From: Bradyrhizobium sp. LMTR 3
GTDB lineage: Bacteria; Pseudomonadota; Alphaproteobacteria; Rhizobiales; Xanthobacteraceae
Direction of reading: 5' to 3'
Length of the DNA: 64,000 nucleotides
Assembly (NCBI RefSeq): GCF_001693485.1
Contig: NZ_MAXC01000033.1
Location: 434,001 to 498,000 of the forward strand
The notes under the pieces were generated by a model. It had not been told where the DNA came from, searched no databases, and worked only from the letters and a program-made list of their open reading frames with translations. Below, piece after piece: positions 34,606 to 44,037 of this stretch (position 1 is the first letter of the stretch; each line of letters starts with the position of its first letter). Made by a program: the position numbers and the translations under genes.

Positions 34606-35574
34606 TCAATCCGCGAATTGCCCCGCCGCCTTGATGATCGGCGCCCAGCGGTCGACCTCGCTGATCAACTGCTTCTTCAAGGCTTCGGGCGTCGCTTCGT
34701 TCTGCGGGACAGGTTCCGTGTTGATGTCGTTGAAGCGCTTCACCAAATCCGGATCGCGCAACGCCTCCTGCAGCGTCTTGGACAGTTTTTGAACGATCTC
34801 GTCGGGCGTACCCTTCGGCGCGTAGATGCCGTGCCAGGCGCCGACTTCAAAGCCCTTCAGGCCCGCTTCGTCGGCGGCCGGCAGATCGGGCATGGACGCG
34901 AGCCGTGTCTTCGTCGTGATGGCGTAGGCCTTGACCAGCTTCGATGCGATCGGGCTCGTGGTGTTTGTGGTCTGGTCGCAGGAGAGGTCGATCTGCTTGG
35001 CAATCAGATCATTCATCACGGGCGCATTGCCCTTGTAGGGCACCGTCAGGACCTGCTTGCCGACCGCCGTCATGAACAGCATGCCGCATAGGTGCGACGC
35101 GGCGCCAAGGCCGGCATTGCCGAACGTCATCTTGTCGCCGTTGGCCTTGATGTAGGTGACGAGTTCGGCGAGCGTGTTCGGCGGCAGATCGGGGCGCCCG
35201 ATGATCGTCATCGGCGCGTTGGTCACGAGCCCGATCGGCGCGAATGCCGTCTTGGTGTCGTAAGGCAGCTTGCGATACAGCGTGGCGGCGGTGGAGATGC
35301 CGATATGGTGGATCAGGAGGGTGTAGCCGTCCGCCTCCGCGCGTGAGGCGCGCGTGGCCGCGATGGTGCCGCCGGCGCCCGTGGCGTTCTCGATGACGAT
35401 GGTCTGACCCAGCAGTTTTGACATCGACTGCGCCGTCACCCGCGCGACCGTGTCGGTGGCGCCGCCGGCGGCGAACGGGACCAGCAACGTAATAGGTCTG
35501 CTGGGATAGTTCTGCGCCAAAGCGGTCGAACTGAGCATCGCGATCGCTGCAGCGATGATGGCTGTCTTCCTCAT
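34606..35574 (-). CDS. Bug-family tripartite tricarboxylate transporter substrate-binding protein
   Basis: A 322-residue periplasmic receptor: a signal peptide of about 20 residues (ends ALA before QNYPSRP), then PSRPITLLVPFAAGGATDT, ENATGAGGTIA and VPYKGNAPVMNDL. The start at 35574 has GGGAGG five bases upstream; an in-frame ATG at 35631 would add 19 non-signal residues. It follows the tartrate-dehydrogenase gene on the same strand after 78 bases, with a LysR gene divergent beyond. The context suggests that the ligand is a hydroxy-dicarboxylate such as tartrate or malate, but no TctAB permease is encoded here. Confidence 0.9.
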   Translation of the reverse strand: MRKTAIIAAAIAMLSSTALAQNYPSRPITLLVPFAAGGATDTVARVTAQSMSKLLGQTIVIENATGAGGTIAATRASRAEADGYTLLIHHIGISTAATLYRKLPYDTKTAFAPIGLVTNAPMTIIGRPDLPPNTLAELVTYIKANGDKMTFGNAGLGAASHLCGMLFMTAVGKQVLTVPYKGNAPVMNDLIAKQIDLSCDQTTNTTSPIASKLVKAYAITTKTRLASMPDLPAADEAGLKGFEVGAWHGIYAPKGTPDEIVQKLSKTLQEALRDPDLVKRFNDINTEPVPQNEATPEALKKQLISEVDRWAPIIKAAGQFAD

Positions 35575-35652
35575 ACGTGCCTCCCGGAGAATTTGTTTTG
35601 TTTGGCCTTTAACGCAGGCCTCTTGCCGCACGACCGGTTCGCCGTGCGGGCC

Positions 35653-36726
35653 TCACACGTTGGAGCTATGGATCGCCTCCACAACGGCCGCGGTGACATC
35701 CTTAGTCGTCGCTGTGCCGCCGACGTCGGGCGTCGTGATGCCGGCGCCGGTGACCTTCTCCACGGCACGCATCAGCCGCGCCGAGGCTTCAGCCTCGCCG
35801 AGATGATCGAGCATCTGCGATGCCGTCCAGAAACTCGCGACCGGGTTGGCGATGCCCTTGCCGGTAATGTCGAAGGCCGAGCCGTGGATCGGTTCGAACA
35901 TCGAGGGAAAGCGTCGCTCCGGATCGATGTTCGCCGTCGGCGCCACACCGAGGCTGCCGGCGAGCGCACCGGCGAGATCGGACAGGATATCGGCGTGAAG
36001 GTTGGTGGCGACGATGGTATCGAGGCTCTGCGGCTTCAGCGTCATCCGCACCGTCATCGCATCGACCAGCATCTTGTCCCACGTGACGTCGGGAAACTCT
36101 TTCGAGACCTGCTCGGCGATCTCGTCCCACATCACCATGCCATGCCGCTGCGCATTCGATTTTGTCACCACCGTGAGCAGCTTGCGCGGCCGTGATTGCG
36201 CCAGCTTGAATGCGTAGCGCATGATGCGCTGGACGCCGACGCGGGTGAAGACAGCGACTTCCGTGCCGACTTCTTCCGGCAGGCCGCGATGCACCCGTCC
36301 GCCGCAGCCGGCATATTCGCCTTCGGAGTTTTCACGCACGATCACCCAGTCGAGGTCGCCCACCTCGGCATGGCGGAGCGGCGAGGTGATGCCGAGCAGG
36401 ATCCGGGTCGGGCGCACGTTGGCGTATTGGTCAAACCCCTGGCAGATCGGCAGGCGCAGGCCCCACAGCGTGACGTGATCGGGCACGTCGGGCGCGCCGA
36501 CCGCGCCGAAATAGATCGCGTCGAATTTCTTCAGCGTGGCGAGGCCGTCGGCCGGCATCATCACGCCGTGCTTGCGGTAATAGGCCGAGCCCCAATCGAA
36601 GGTTTCGACGTTGAATTTCACATCGCCAAGCCGCCTCGCGAGGCTTTCGAGCGCGGTGACGCCGGCGGCGATGACTTCCGGGCCAATCCCGTCGGCAGGG
36701 ATGGCCGCGATTGAATATTCACGCAT
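35653..36726 (-). CDS. tartrate dehydrogenase / isopropylmalate-dehydrogenase family
   Basis: A 357-residue NAD-dependent decarboxylating dehydrogenase. Motifs: the start IPADGIGPEVIAAG, the substrate-binding stretch VRPTRIL, RENSEGEYAGCGGR near residues 134-147, the metal-binding DAMTVRM with downstream D (ATNLHADILSDLAG), and PIHGSAFDITGKGIANP near 280-296. The pattern agrees with tartrate dehydrogenase/decarboxylase rather than LeuB, which has a different NAD loop. GGAG precedes the ATG by six bases. The enzyme oxidises tartrate or D-malate and would feed central metabolism with the ligand bound by the receptor downstream. Confidence 0.88.
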   Translation of the reverse strand: MREYSIAAIPADGIGPEVIAAGVTALESLARRLGDVKFNVETFDWGSAYYRKHGVMMPADGLATLKKFDAIYFGAVGAPDVPDHVTLWGLRLPICQGFDQYANVRPTRILLGITSPLRHAEVGDLDWVIVRENSEGEYAGCGGRVHRGLPEEVGTEVAVFTRVGVQRIMRYAFKLAQSRPRKLLTVVTKSNAQRHGMVMWDEIAEQVSKEFPDVTWDKMLVDAMTVRMTLKPQSLDTIVATNLHADILSDLAGALAGSLGVAPTANIDPERRFPSMFEPIHGSAFDITGKGIANPVASFWTASQMLDHLGEAEASARLMRAVEKVTGAGITTPDVGGTATTKDVTAAVVEAIHSSNV

Positions 36727-36793
36727 CGAAATCTCCGTAGCTTCGTGGACTGCAGCTTGCGGCTTCGGCAAAGGGCAGGCAATTGCCTCGCGT

Positions 36794-36814
36794 TTATACA
36801 AAAAATTGATATAA
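36794..36814. promoter_or_regulatory. LysR-type operator, TTATA-N11-TATAA
   Basis: TTATA (36794-36798) and TATAA (36810-36814) form an inverted repeat separated by exactly eleven bases, containing the T-N11-A core of LysR-family sites. It lies 18 bases before the LysR gene start, in the 106-base region between the LysR and tartrate-dehydrogenase genes. It could serve autorepression and activation of the divergent gene. Confidence 0.6.
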
Positions 36815-36832
36815 TCCTGGCGAGGAGGAGCG

Positions 36833-37738
36833 ATGGACCTTCATCACTTGCGTTGCTTCGTGGCTGCCGCCGAAGAACTGCATTTTGGCCGGGCGGCGCA
36901 GCGGCTCGACATGCTGCCGTCGGCGCTCGGCCGATTCATCCGACTGCTTGAGGAGGACCTCGGCACGCGGTTGATGACGCGCACGACGCGAAGCGTCGCG
37001 CTGACCGACGATGGCGCCGTGCTGCTCAAGGAGGCGCGGGCGCTGTTGACGCAGGCCGATGCGCTTGCCGGCAAGTTCCGTACGCGCGGCCGCAAGCGCG
37101 CGGCAATCATTCGCGTCGGCGCCATCGACAGCGCCGCCGCGGGGCTGTTGCCAAGACTGCTTCATGATTTCCGGCAGCGCCGGCCCGACGTCAGCGTGCA
37201 ACTGGTCGAGGACAAGACGGTCCGCCTGCTGCCGCGCCTGTTGTCCGGCCGGCTCGATCTCGCCTTGGTGCGCCCGCCGGAGCGGCCCGACAAGCGGCTG
37301 GAGTTTGCCTTCCTGCTGCACGAGACCGCCGTCGTTGCGGTCGCCGACCGGCATCCGCTGTCACAGCGCAGGCGCGTGACCATCGCCGATCTCGAAAACG
37401 AGCCGTTGATTGTGCCCGAACGCCGCTCGCGTCCGCACAGCCACGACCTCACGATGAAACTGTTCGCCGAGGCGGGGTTAGAGGCGCGCGTCGCCCAGAT
37501 CGCCGACGAGAAGCAGACCATCGTCAACCTGGTCTCCACCGGCCTTGGCCTCGCCATCGTCCCGCGCTGGACCTCGCGCATGGCGACGCGCGGTGTCCGC
37601 TTCATCCGCCTTGCCGCCTCCGACATGAACAAGCTGCCGCTTGCCGCCGCCTGGACCCGCGGCACGCGCGATCCGGTCAGGGACGACGTTCTGGAAATGC
37701 TGAAAGCCGATCTGCCGCGCTACGCGCGCGAGGCGTAG
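36833..37738 (+). CDS. LysR-family transcriptional regulator
   Basis: A 301-residue regulator. The winged helix-turn-helix covers residues 1-60 (MDLHHLRCFVAAAEELHFGRAAQRLDMLPSALGRFIRLLEEDLGTRL), followed by a linker helix and a periplasmic-binding-like effector domain from about 90 (IRVGAIDSAAAGLLPRLLHDF). A GGAGGAG sits directly upstream of the ATG. It is divergent from the tartrate dehydrogenase and Bug receptor genes, and a TTATA-N11-TATAA box lies between, so it most likely controls them in response to an organic acid. Confidence 0.93.
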   Translation: MDLHHLRCFVAAAEELHFGRAAQRLDMLPSALGRFIRLLEEDLGTRLMTRTTRSVALTDDGAVLLKEARALLTQADALAGKFRTRGRKRAAIIRVGAIDSAAAGLLPRLLHDFRQRRPDVSVQLVEDKTVRLLPRLLSGRLDLALVRPPERPDKRLEFAFLLHETAVVAVADRHPLSQRRRVTIADLENEPLIVPERRSRPHSHDLTMKLFAEAGLEARVAQIADEKQTIVNLVSTGLGLAIVPRWTSRMATRGVRFIRLAASDMNKLPLAAAWTRGTRDPVRDDVLEMLKADLPRYAREA

Positions 37739-37745
37739 GGCGCTC

Positions 37746-37886
37746 CCGTCATCGTCCGCCAACGGGTCGCGCGAATGCGCGCCCGATGACAGGCTCCGGC
37801 GAACGATCCAGTAGGCCAGAGGCAGTAGTGATTGAACCGGTAGGCCGCAGCGTACTGGATACCCCGCATGCGCGGGGTATGACGAC
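37746..37886. repeat. intergenic palindromic repeat, family B, copy 1
   Basis: Left end CGTCATCG, with an inner segment reading CGAACGATCCAGTA; right end TACTGGATACCCCGC, then GCGGGGTATGACG. It lies between the convergent 3' ends of the LysR gene and erpA. The left arm has an inserted CG-rich hairpin compared with the other family B copies. Confidence 0.8.
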
Positions 37887-37917
37887 TACGATTGGGCAAA
37901 GGAATTCGCCCCGAAAC

Positions 37918-38247
37918 TCAGATCGAAAAACTGGTCCCGCAGCCGCACGACGCGGTCGCATTTGGGTTGACCACGCGGAAGGACGCGCCGATCAGGTCGT
38001 CGACGAAATCGACTTCGGAGCCGGCGAGGAACGGCACCGAGGCTGGGTCGACCAGCACCACTGCGCCCTCGCGCGCGATCACGAGGTCGTCCTCCGCCTT
38101 GGCGCGGTCGACGTCGAATTTATACTGGAAGCCGGAGCAGCCGCCGCCCTCGACGGAAATGCGCAGCATGGCGCCGTCGCCTTCGCTCTTAAGGATTTCG
38201 CCGATGCGGCGGGCAGCCCGCTCGCTGACGGTGATGGCAGTGGTCAT
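37918..38247 (-). CDS. erpA: iron-sulfur cluster insertion protein (A-type carrier)
   Basis: A 109-residue ErpA/IscA-type carrier with the three cluster ligands C37 (GGGCSGFQY), C101 and C103 (SCGCGTSF). It receives Fe-S clusters and delivers them to target enzymes in the cytoplasm. The acidic EDDLVIAREG loop and the FVDDLIGASFRV segment agree with ErpA. It is divergent from the dGTPase gene with 104 bases between, and may share a promoter region with it. Confidence 0.93.
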   Translation of the reverse strand: MTTAITVSERAARRIGEILKSEGDGAMLRISVEGGGCSGFQYKFDVDRAKAEDDLVIAREGAVVLVDPASVPFLAGSEVDFVDDLIGASFRVVNPNATASCGCGTSFSI

Positions 38248-38351
38248 TGCATGGTCTCCGGCCGCGTCATACCCAATTCATTTGGTATGGTGCGTCAGAC
38301 ATAGTTAAGTGCGCAATCTCGCGGAATCAAATGGATAAGGACTAAAAAACC

Positions 38352-39560
38352 GTGTCGGTCGGAATGGCTGCCCCCCGCGCGCTTTATGGCTGCGACCCTG
38401 ACCGGAGCCGCGGGCGGCTGTTTGCGGAGCCGCCGAGCCGGACCCGCAGCCCGTTCCGGCGCGATTGCGACCGGGTGATCCATTCCACCGCGTTCCGGCG
38501 GCTGAAGCACAAGACACAAGTTTTCGTGTTCCACGAGGGCGACCATTATCGCACCCGGCTGACCCATTCGCTGGAAGTGGCGCAGATCGCCCGTGCGCTG
38601 GCCCGCCAGCTTGGGCTAGACGAGGATCTCACCGAAACGCTGGCGCTGGCCCATGACCTCGGCCATCCCCCGTTCGGCCATGCCGGCGAGCGGGCGCTCG
38701 ACAAATGCCTCAGGGATCACGGCGGCTTCGACCACAACGCGCAGGCGCTGCGGGTCGTGACCTCGCTGGAGCATCGCTATCCCGAGTTCGACGGGCTGAA
38801 CCTGACCTGGGAGTCGCTGGAGGGCATCGTCAAGCACAACGGCCCGCTGACCAAGCGGGATGGGGCCCCGGCCGGGCCTTACCGCGACGGCGGCATCCCC
38901 ATCGGCATCTCCGATTTCAATCAAAAATTCGATCTCGAGCTGTGGAGCTACGCCTCGCTTGAGGCGCAGGCCGCAGCGTTTGCCGACGACATCGCCTATG
39001 ATGCCCACGACATCGACGACGGCCTGCGTGCCGGCCTGTTTGCCGTCGACGACCTCAAGGTGATGCCGCTGACTGAGGCAATCATCGCCGAAATCGACCG
39101 GCACTATCCCAACCTCGACGACGCCAGGCGCGGCGCGGAACTGGTACGTGAGCTGATCTCCTACATGATCGTGGCGGTCATGTCGGAGGCGGGCAGGCGC
39201 TTGGCAGAAGCGAAGCCGCAATCGGCCCACGACGTCCGCCACCATCACCAGCCGCTGATCGCTTTTCCGCCTGACGTTGCGGAAGAGGAGGCTGCCATCA
39301 AGGCGTTCCTGAAGCAGCACATGTACCGCCACAATCGGGTGATGCGGGTGATGGGCGAGGCGGAAGGCATCCTGTTCGATTTGTTCGCGCGCTACCAGAA
39401 TTCGCCGGGAGACCTGCCGGCCGAATGGGTGGAGGGTACCGAGCGCGTCACGGACGGCGAGCGGGCGCGCCGGATTGGCAATTTCATCGCCGGGATGACC
39501 GACCGTTACGCCCTGATGGAGCACCAGCGGCTTTTTGACTCGACCCCGGATTTGCGTTAG
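38352..39560 (+). CDS. deoxyguanosinetriphosphate triphosphohydrolase-like protein
   Basis: A 402-residue HD-domain phosphohydrolase that removes triphosphate from dNTPs. The metal site is seen in RLTHSLEVAQIARAL (first His, about residue 76), LALAHDLGHPPFGHAGE (His-Asp pair, about 100-116) and a later Asp in AFADDIAYDAHDIDDG. It belongs to the shorter type found in alphaproteobacteria, not the longer E. coli Dgt. Translation starts at GTG 38352; the ATG four codons on is an alternative. It lies nine bases upstream of argS and is probably co-transcribed. Confidence 0.93.
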   Translation: MSVGMAAPRALYGCDPDRSRGRLFAEPPSRTRSPFRRDCDRVIHSTAFRRLKHKTQVFVFHEGDHYRTRLTHSLEVAQIARALARQLGLDEDLTETLALAHDLGHPPFGHAGERALDKCLRDHGGFDHNAQALRVVTSLEHRYPEFDGLNLTWESLEGIVKHNGPLTKRDGAPAGPYRDGGIPIGISDFNQKFDLELWSYASLEAQAAAFADDIAYDAHDIDDGLRAGLFAVDDLKVMPLTEAIIAEIDRHYPNLDDARRGAELVRELISYMIVAVMSEAGRRLAEAKPQSAHDVRHHHQPLIAFPPDVAEEEAAIKAFLKQHMYRHNRVMRVMGEAEGILFDLFARYQNSPGDLPAEWVEGTERVTDGERARRIGNFIAGMTDRYALMEHQRLFDSTPDLR

Positions 39561-39569
39561 GCGGCGGCC

Positions 39570-41363
39570 ATGTCCGATAAGCCAGCCACACAACATCTGT
39601 TCGCCGACGCGCTGGCGCGCGTGCAGGCGGTCTGCGCCGCGCTCGCAGCCGAGGGCCAATGGCCCGCCGGCGTCGATTTCTCCCGCGTCGTGGTCGAACC
39701 GCCGCGCGATGCGAGCCATGGCGACATGGCGACCAACGCGGCGATGGTGCTGGCCAAGGACGCCAAGGCAAAGCCGCGCGAACTCGCTGACAAGATCGCG
39801 GAAAAATTGCGCGCCGATGACCTGGTTGCCGCCGTCGATGTCGCCGGGCCAGGCTTCATCAATCTCACCTTGAAGCCGCAAGTCTGGGCCGACGAATTGC
39901 GCACCGTGCTGCGCGAAGGCGTGTCCTACGGCAAGAGCGCGATCGGCCGCGGTGAAAAGGTCAATGTCGAGTATGTCTCCGCCAACCCGACCGGGCCGAT
40001 GCATGTCGGCCATTGCCGCGGCGCGGTGTTCGGCGACGCGCTGTGCGGCCTGCTGGATTTTGCCGGCTATGACGTCACGCGCGAATATTACATCAATGAT
40101 GCCGGCGCGCAGGTCGACGTGCTCGCGCGCTCGGCCTACCTGCGCTATCTGGAAGCGCTCGGCGAAGTCATCGGCGAGATCCCGGAAGGGCTTTACCCCG
40201 GCGACTATCTCGTGCCGGTCGGGCAGGCGCTTGCCGCCGAGCACGGCGACAAGCTGAAGGCGATGGCTGAAGCCGCCTGGCTGCCGATCGTACGCGCCAA
40301 GGCGATCGCCATGATGATGGACATGATCAAGGGCGATCTCGCCGCGCTCAATATCAAGCACGAGGTGTTCTTCTCGGAGCGGTCGCTGATCGAGACCGGC
40401 AACAACAAGGTTACCGAGACCATCGATTTCCTGCGCTCGAAGGGCGACATCTACGAGGGCCGCCTGCCGCCGCCGAAGGGCAAGCCGGTCGAAGACTACG
40501 AGGACCGGATCCAGACGCTGTTCCGTGCCACCGCCTACGGCGACGACGTCGATCGTCCGCTGATCAAGTCGGATGGCTCTTACACCTACTTCGCTTCCGA
40601 CATCGCCTATCACAAGAACAAGGTCGATCGCGGCTTCCTCGACATGATCGACGTGTTCGGCGCCGACCATGGCGGCTACATCAAGCGCATGCAGGCGGCG
40701 GTGAAGGGCGTCAGCGGCGGCAAGGCGGCGCTCGACGTCAAGGTGGTGCAACTCGTTCGCCTGCTGCGTGCCGGCGAGCCCGTGCGGATGTCGAAACGCT
40801 CCGGCGATTTCGTCACGCTGCGCGAAGTGGTCGACGAGGTCGGTTCCGACGCGGTGCGGTTCATGATGTTGTTCCGCAAGAACGACGCCGTGCTCGATTT
40901 CGACCTCGCCAAAGTGCTCGAGCAATCGAAGGATAATCCTGTCTTCTACGTCCAATACGGGCACGCCCGCGGCCACTCAATTTTCAAGAATGCCCGCGAG
41001 GTGGTCCCGGACCTCCCCGAGGATGACGCGGCCCGGACGGCCTATTTGGGGGATTCCCCGGTGGAGCGGCTGACGGATCCGGCCGAACTTGACCTTTTGA
41101 AGCGGTTGGCGCTCTATCCCCGGATGGTCGAGGCGGCGGCCCTCGCACATGAACCGCACCGAATCGCTTTTTATCTGTATGATTTAGCCAGTGAATTTCA
41201 CGCGTTATGGACGAAAGGGCGGGATTTGCCCTATTTACGCTTCATTATAACTAATGATGCAGAAATCACGAGGGCGCGGCTGGCTATGGTCCAGGGCGTC
41301 GTCTCGGTTCTGGCATCGGGCTTAGCCGTTCTCGGCGTCCACGCTCCGACCGAGATGCGGTAG
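39570..41363 (+). CDS. argS: arginyl-tRNA synthetase
   Basis: A 597-residue class I synthetase. The HIGH-like motif is HVGH at 145-148 in NPTGPMHVGHCRG. A KMSKS-like motif, RMSKRSGD, lies near residue 410. The N-terminal additional domain for the tRNA D-loop (about 1-110) and the C-terminal anticodon helical domain (DALRM, about 470-597) are both present. It charges tRNA-Arg in the cytoplasm. The SPOR-domain gene follows in the same direction after 119 bases, and the pair is a conserved alphaproteobacterial neighbourhood. Confidence 0.97.
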   Translation: MSDKPATQHLFADALARVQAVCAALAAEGQWPAGVDFSRVVVEPPRDASHGDMATNAAMVLAKDAKAKPRELADKIAEKLRADDLVAAVDVAGPGFINLTLKPQVWADELRTVLREGVSYGKSAIGRGEKVNVEYVSANPTGPMHVGHCRGAVFGDALCGLLDFAGYDVTREYYINDAGAQVDVLARSAYLRYLEALGEVIGEIPEGLYPGDYLVPVGQALAAEHGDKLKAMAEAAWLPIVRAKAIAMMMDMIKGDLAALNIKHEVFFSERSLIETGNNKVTETIDFLRSKGDIYEGRLPPPKGKPVEDYEDRIQTLFRATAYGDDVDRPLIKSDGSYTYFASDIAYHKNKVDRGFLDMIDVFGADHGGYIKRMQAAVKGVSGGKAALDVKVVQLVRLLRAGEPVRMSKRSGDFVTLREVVDEVGSDAVRFMMLFRKNDAVLDFDLAKVLEQSKDNPVFYVQYGHARGHSIFKNAREVVPDLPEDDAARTAYLGDSPVERLTDPAELDLLKRLALYPRMVEAAALAHEPHRIAFYLYDLASEFHALWTKGRDLPYLRFIITNDAEITRARLAMVQGVVSVLASGLAVLGVHAPTEMR

Positions 41364-41482
41364 GCAGGGGCGAAGGCCCTTCACGGATGGGGGTTCGTGG
41401 GGGTATCTGGCAGGGGCCACGCTCGTCATGGTTTGTTTGACATGGCGAGTTGGCGCTGTCCCGTAGGGGATGCATCATCACG

Positions 41483-42967
41483 ATGGCTGATCGATATCAG
41501 GACCGACATTTTCCCTCCGCCGACCAGGATCGCGGCGAGAGCGATCCGCTTGCCGAGCTCGCAAGGCTGATCGGGCAGAACGACCCGTACGGGGCTGCCG
41601 CCAAACCGGCACCGCGTCCGCTGCAGTCGCGGGCGAATGTGCGTCCACAGCAGTATGATCCGCCGGAAGATCTCGATGCGCCTCCGGCCCCGCCGGCATG
41701 GATGCAGCGCGCGCGCCAGGAAACGCGCCAAGAAACGCGCCAAACCCCGCCGCCACCACTTCCATCGCCGCTGCCGCAGGATCAGGTTTTCGACGACGAG
41801 CCGGATTACCAGCCGGCGCCGGTGCATCCCTTGCACCGCTACGCGGCTCAGCACCAGGCGCCCGAACAGGACTCGCAGGACTATTACGAGGCCCCGCAGC
41901 AACATGCCGACGAGCCGCAGCAGGACCCGTCGCGCTACGACGAAGCGCTGTATGGACGGCTCGAAAATGGCGAGCACGACTATCAGCGCGATCCGGCCTA
42001 TCCGGACGATCCGTATGCGTACCAGGGCGAGTATGAGCAGGAGGAGCCCGCTCCGAAGAAGCGCTCGAGCGGCCTGATGACGATCGCTGCGGTGCTGGCG
42101 TTGGCTGTGGTCGGGACGGGCGCTGCCTTTGCCTATCGCACTTACATCGGTTCGCCCCGCTCGGGCGAGCCGCCGATCATCAGGGCCGACAACAGCCCGA
42201 CCAAGGTAATGCCGGCACCGTCCGACGTGGGCGCCGCCAAGGCCCCTGACCGCATGCTGCCGGGCGATGGCGGCGAGAAGCTGGTGTCGCGCGAAGAGAC
42301 GCCGGTCGACGTCAATGCAAGGTCCGGCGCGCCGCGCGTGGTGTTTCCGCCGCTGAATCCGAATAGCAACCCGCCGCCGGTCGCGAGCGTTTCGCCGTCC
42401 GGCCCGCCGCCGCAGACGGGCGTGAACGGTACGATGAACAACGAGCCGCGCAGGATCAGGACGCTCGCCGTCAAGGGTGACCCCGCCGACAATGGTGGCA
42501 TTCCGGCAGGGGCGAGCGCGCCGCCGCCGAGGCCGGCACCGACGACCCGCAGCGCTGCGGCTTCGCCGCCGGCTCCTGCCCAGCCGCCGGCGCGTAACCC
42601 TGCGTCGGCGAACGCCAGCGCCAACACGCCGATGCCGCTCACGCCGCAGGGTGGGGCTGATCCGGCGCCGACTCGAATGGCGGCTACCAATCCGACCCAG
42701 CCGGCTGCCCCGGCCGGCGGAGGCTACCTGGTCCAGGTCTCCTCGCAGAAGAACGAAGCCGACGCGCAGGCCTCCTACCGGGCGCTGCAAAGCAAGTTCC
42801 CGAGCGTGCTGGGACCACACTCGTCACTCGTGAAGCGCGTCGATCTCGGCGAAAAGGGCGTCTATTACCGCGCGTTCGCCGGCCCGTTCGGCTCGTCCGA
42901 AGAGGCGGCGCAGGTCTGCAGTAGCCTGAAATCTGCCGGCGGGCAGTGCTTCGTCCAAAGGAATTAA
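41483..42967 (+). CDS. SPOR-domain membrane protein
   Basis: A 494-residue protein: a long hydrophilic cytoplasmic region (1-190) rich in Pro, Gln, Asp and Tyr, one membrane helix at about 196-216 (GLMTIAAVLALAVVGTGAAFAY), a Pro/Ala-rich periplasmic linker, and a C-terminal SPOR domain (about 415-494: YLVQVSSQKNEADAQASYRALQSKFP, then YYRAFAGPFGSSEEA). SPOR domains bind denuded glycan strands and localise proteins to the septum. Position between argS and nagZ supports a cell-division or peptidoglycan role. The start at 41483 was preferred over 41450; its Shine-Dalgarno (AGGGGA) is distant. Confidence 0.9.
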   Translation: MADRYQDRHFPSADQDRGESDPLAELARLIGQNDPYGAAAKPAPRPLQSRANVRPQQYDPPEDLDAPPAPPAWMQRARQETRQETRQTPPPPLPSPLPQDQVFDDEPDYQPAPVHPLHRYAAQHQAPEQDSQDYYEAPQQHADEPQQDPSRYDEALYGRLENGEHDYQRDPAYPDDPYAYQGEYEQEEPAPKKRSSGLMTIAAVLALAVVGTGAAFAYRTYIGSPRSGEPPIIRADNSPTKVMPAPSDVGAAKAPDRMLPGDGGEKLVSREETPVDVNARSGAPRVVFPPLNPNSNPPPVASVSPSGPPPQTGVNGTMNNEPRRIRTLAVKGDPADNGGIPAGASAPPPRPAPTTRSAAASPPAPAQPPARNPASANASANTPMPLTPQGGADPAPTRMAATNPTQPAAPAGGGYLVQVSSQKNEADAQASYRALQSKFPSVLGPHSSLVKRVDLGEKGVYYRAFAGPFGSSEEAAQVCSSLKSAGGQCFVQRN

Positions 42968-43014
42968 CGGCGGTTTCCTTGACCCCGGGGCTGTGAGGGG
43001 CCTAATCGGCCCCC

Positions 43015-44037
43015 ATGACAAGCCGCGCATTCATCACGGGCGTATCGGGACTGGAACTGAGCGCTGCGGAGCGCGAATTCATCCGTGGCGAGCGGCCATG
43101 GGGCTTGATCCTGTTCAAACGAAACGTCGAGACGCCGGATCAAGTATCTGCGCTTGTTGATGAATTTCGAGATTGCGCAGGCGAGGCAGATGCGCCGGTC
43201 CTGGTCGACCAGGAAGGCGGGCGGGTAGCGCGTCTCGGACCGCCGCATTGGCCGGTATATCCGCCCGGCGCCGTCTTCGGTGCGCTCTACGACATCGACC
43301 CAGCGCTGGGCCTGCAAGCCGCGCGCTTGAGCTCCCGCCTGATTGCGGTCGACCTGATCGACCTCGGCATCACGGTCGACTGCCTGCCGTTGGCGGACGT
43401 GCCGGTGGCTGGCGCGGATGCCGTGATCGGCAACCGGGCTTATGGAACCGAGCCGGGCAAGGTCGCCGCAATCGCCCGCGCCGTTACAGAAGGGCTGGAG
43501 CAGGGCGGCGTGCTACCCGTGCTGAAGCACATTCCCGGTCATGGCCGGGCAAATGCGGATAGCCATTTCCGTCTACCGACCGTTGATACAGCGCGGGAAG
43601 AGCTGGAACGGACCGATTTCGCCGCCTTTCAGCCGCTGGCGGACCTGCCGATGGCCATGACCGCGCATGTTGTGTTTAGCGCGTTAGACCCCGTCCAACC
43701 GGCGACGACTTCTGCGACAATCATCCGTCAGGTGATTCGCGGCGTAATTGGGTTCCAGGGTTTGTTGATGAGTGATGACGTGTCGATGAATGCGTTGGCG
43801 GGATCGATCTCGGATCGGACCCGCGCCATCGTCAACGCCGGCTGCGACATGGTCCTGCATTGCAACGGCAAGCTCGACGAGATGCGCGACGTGGCGCGCG
43901 AGACGCCGGAACTGGCGGGCGAGGCCTTGAGCCGCGCCGAACGGGCGCTGGCCTCGCGAAAACAGCCTGAGCCGTTCGACCGGCAGGCGGCGCGGGCTGA
44001 ACTTGAAGCGTTGATGGATCGGGTAGGAACGGCATGA
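43015..44037 (+). CDS. nagZ: beta-N-acetylhexosaminidase
   Basis: A 340-residue GH3 glucosaminidase that removes GlcNAc from anhydro-muropeptides in cytoplasmic peptidoglycan recycling. The family signature KHIPGHGRANADSH is at about residues 174-187 (catalytic His on the loop) and the nucleophile Asp lies in SDDVSMNAL near 245. No signal peptide, as expected. It follows the SPOR gene by 47 bases and its stop overlaps the scpA start, so it begins a coupled set nagZ-scpA-scpB. Confidence 0.95.
   Translation: MTSRAFITGVSGLELSAAEREFIRGERPWGLILFKRNVETPDQVSALVDEFRDCAGEADAPVLVDQEGGRVARLGPPHWPVYPPGAVFGALYDIDPALGLQAARLSSRLIAVDLIDLGITVDCLPLADVPVAGADAVIGNRAYGTEPGKVAAIARAVTEGLEQGGVLPVLKHIPGHGRANADSHFRLPTVDTAREELERTDFAAFQPLADLPMAMTAHVVFSALDPVQPATTSATIIRQVIRGVIGFQGLLMSDDVSMNALAGSISDRTRAIVNAGCDMVLHCNGKLDEMRDVARETPELAGEALSRAERALASRKQPEPFDRQAARAELEALMDRVGTA

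Noticed and set aside
38616..40976. 786-codon minus-strand frame opposite the dGTPase and argS genes
   Set aside because: Its length comes from codon bias of the two real genes on the plus strand; composition is His/Arg/Val-biased without motifs.
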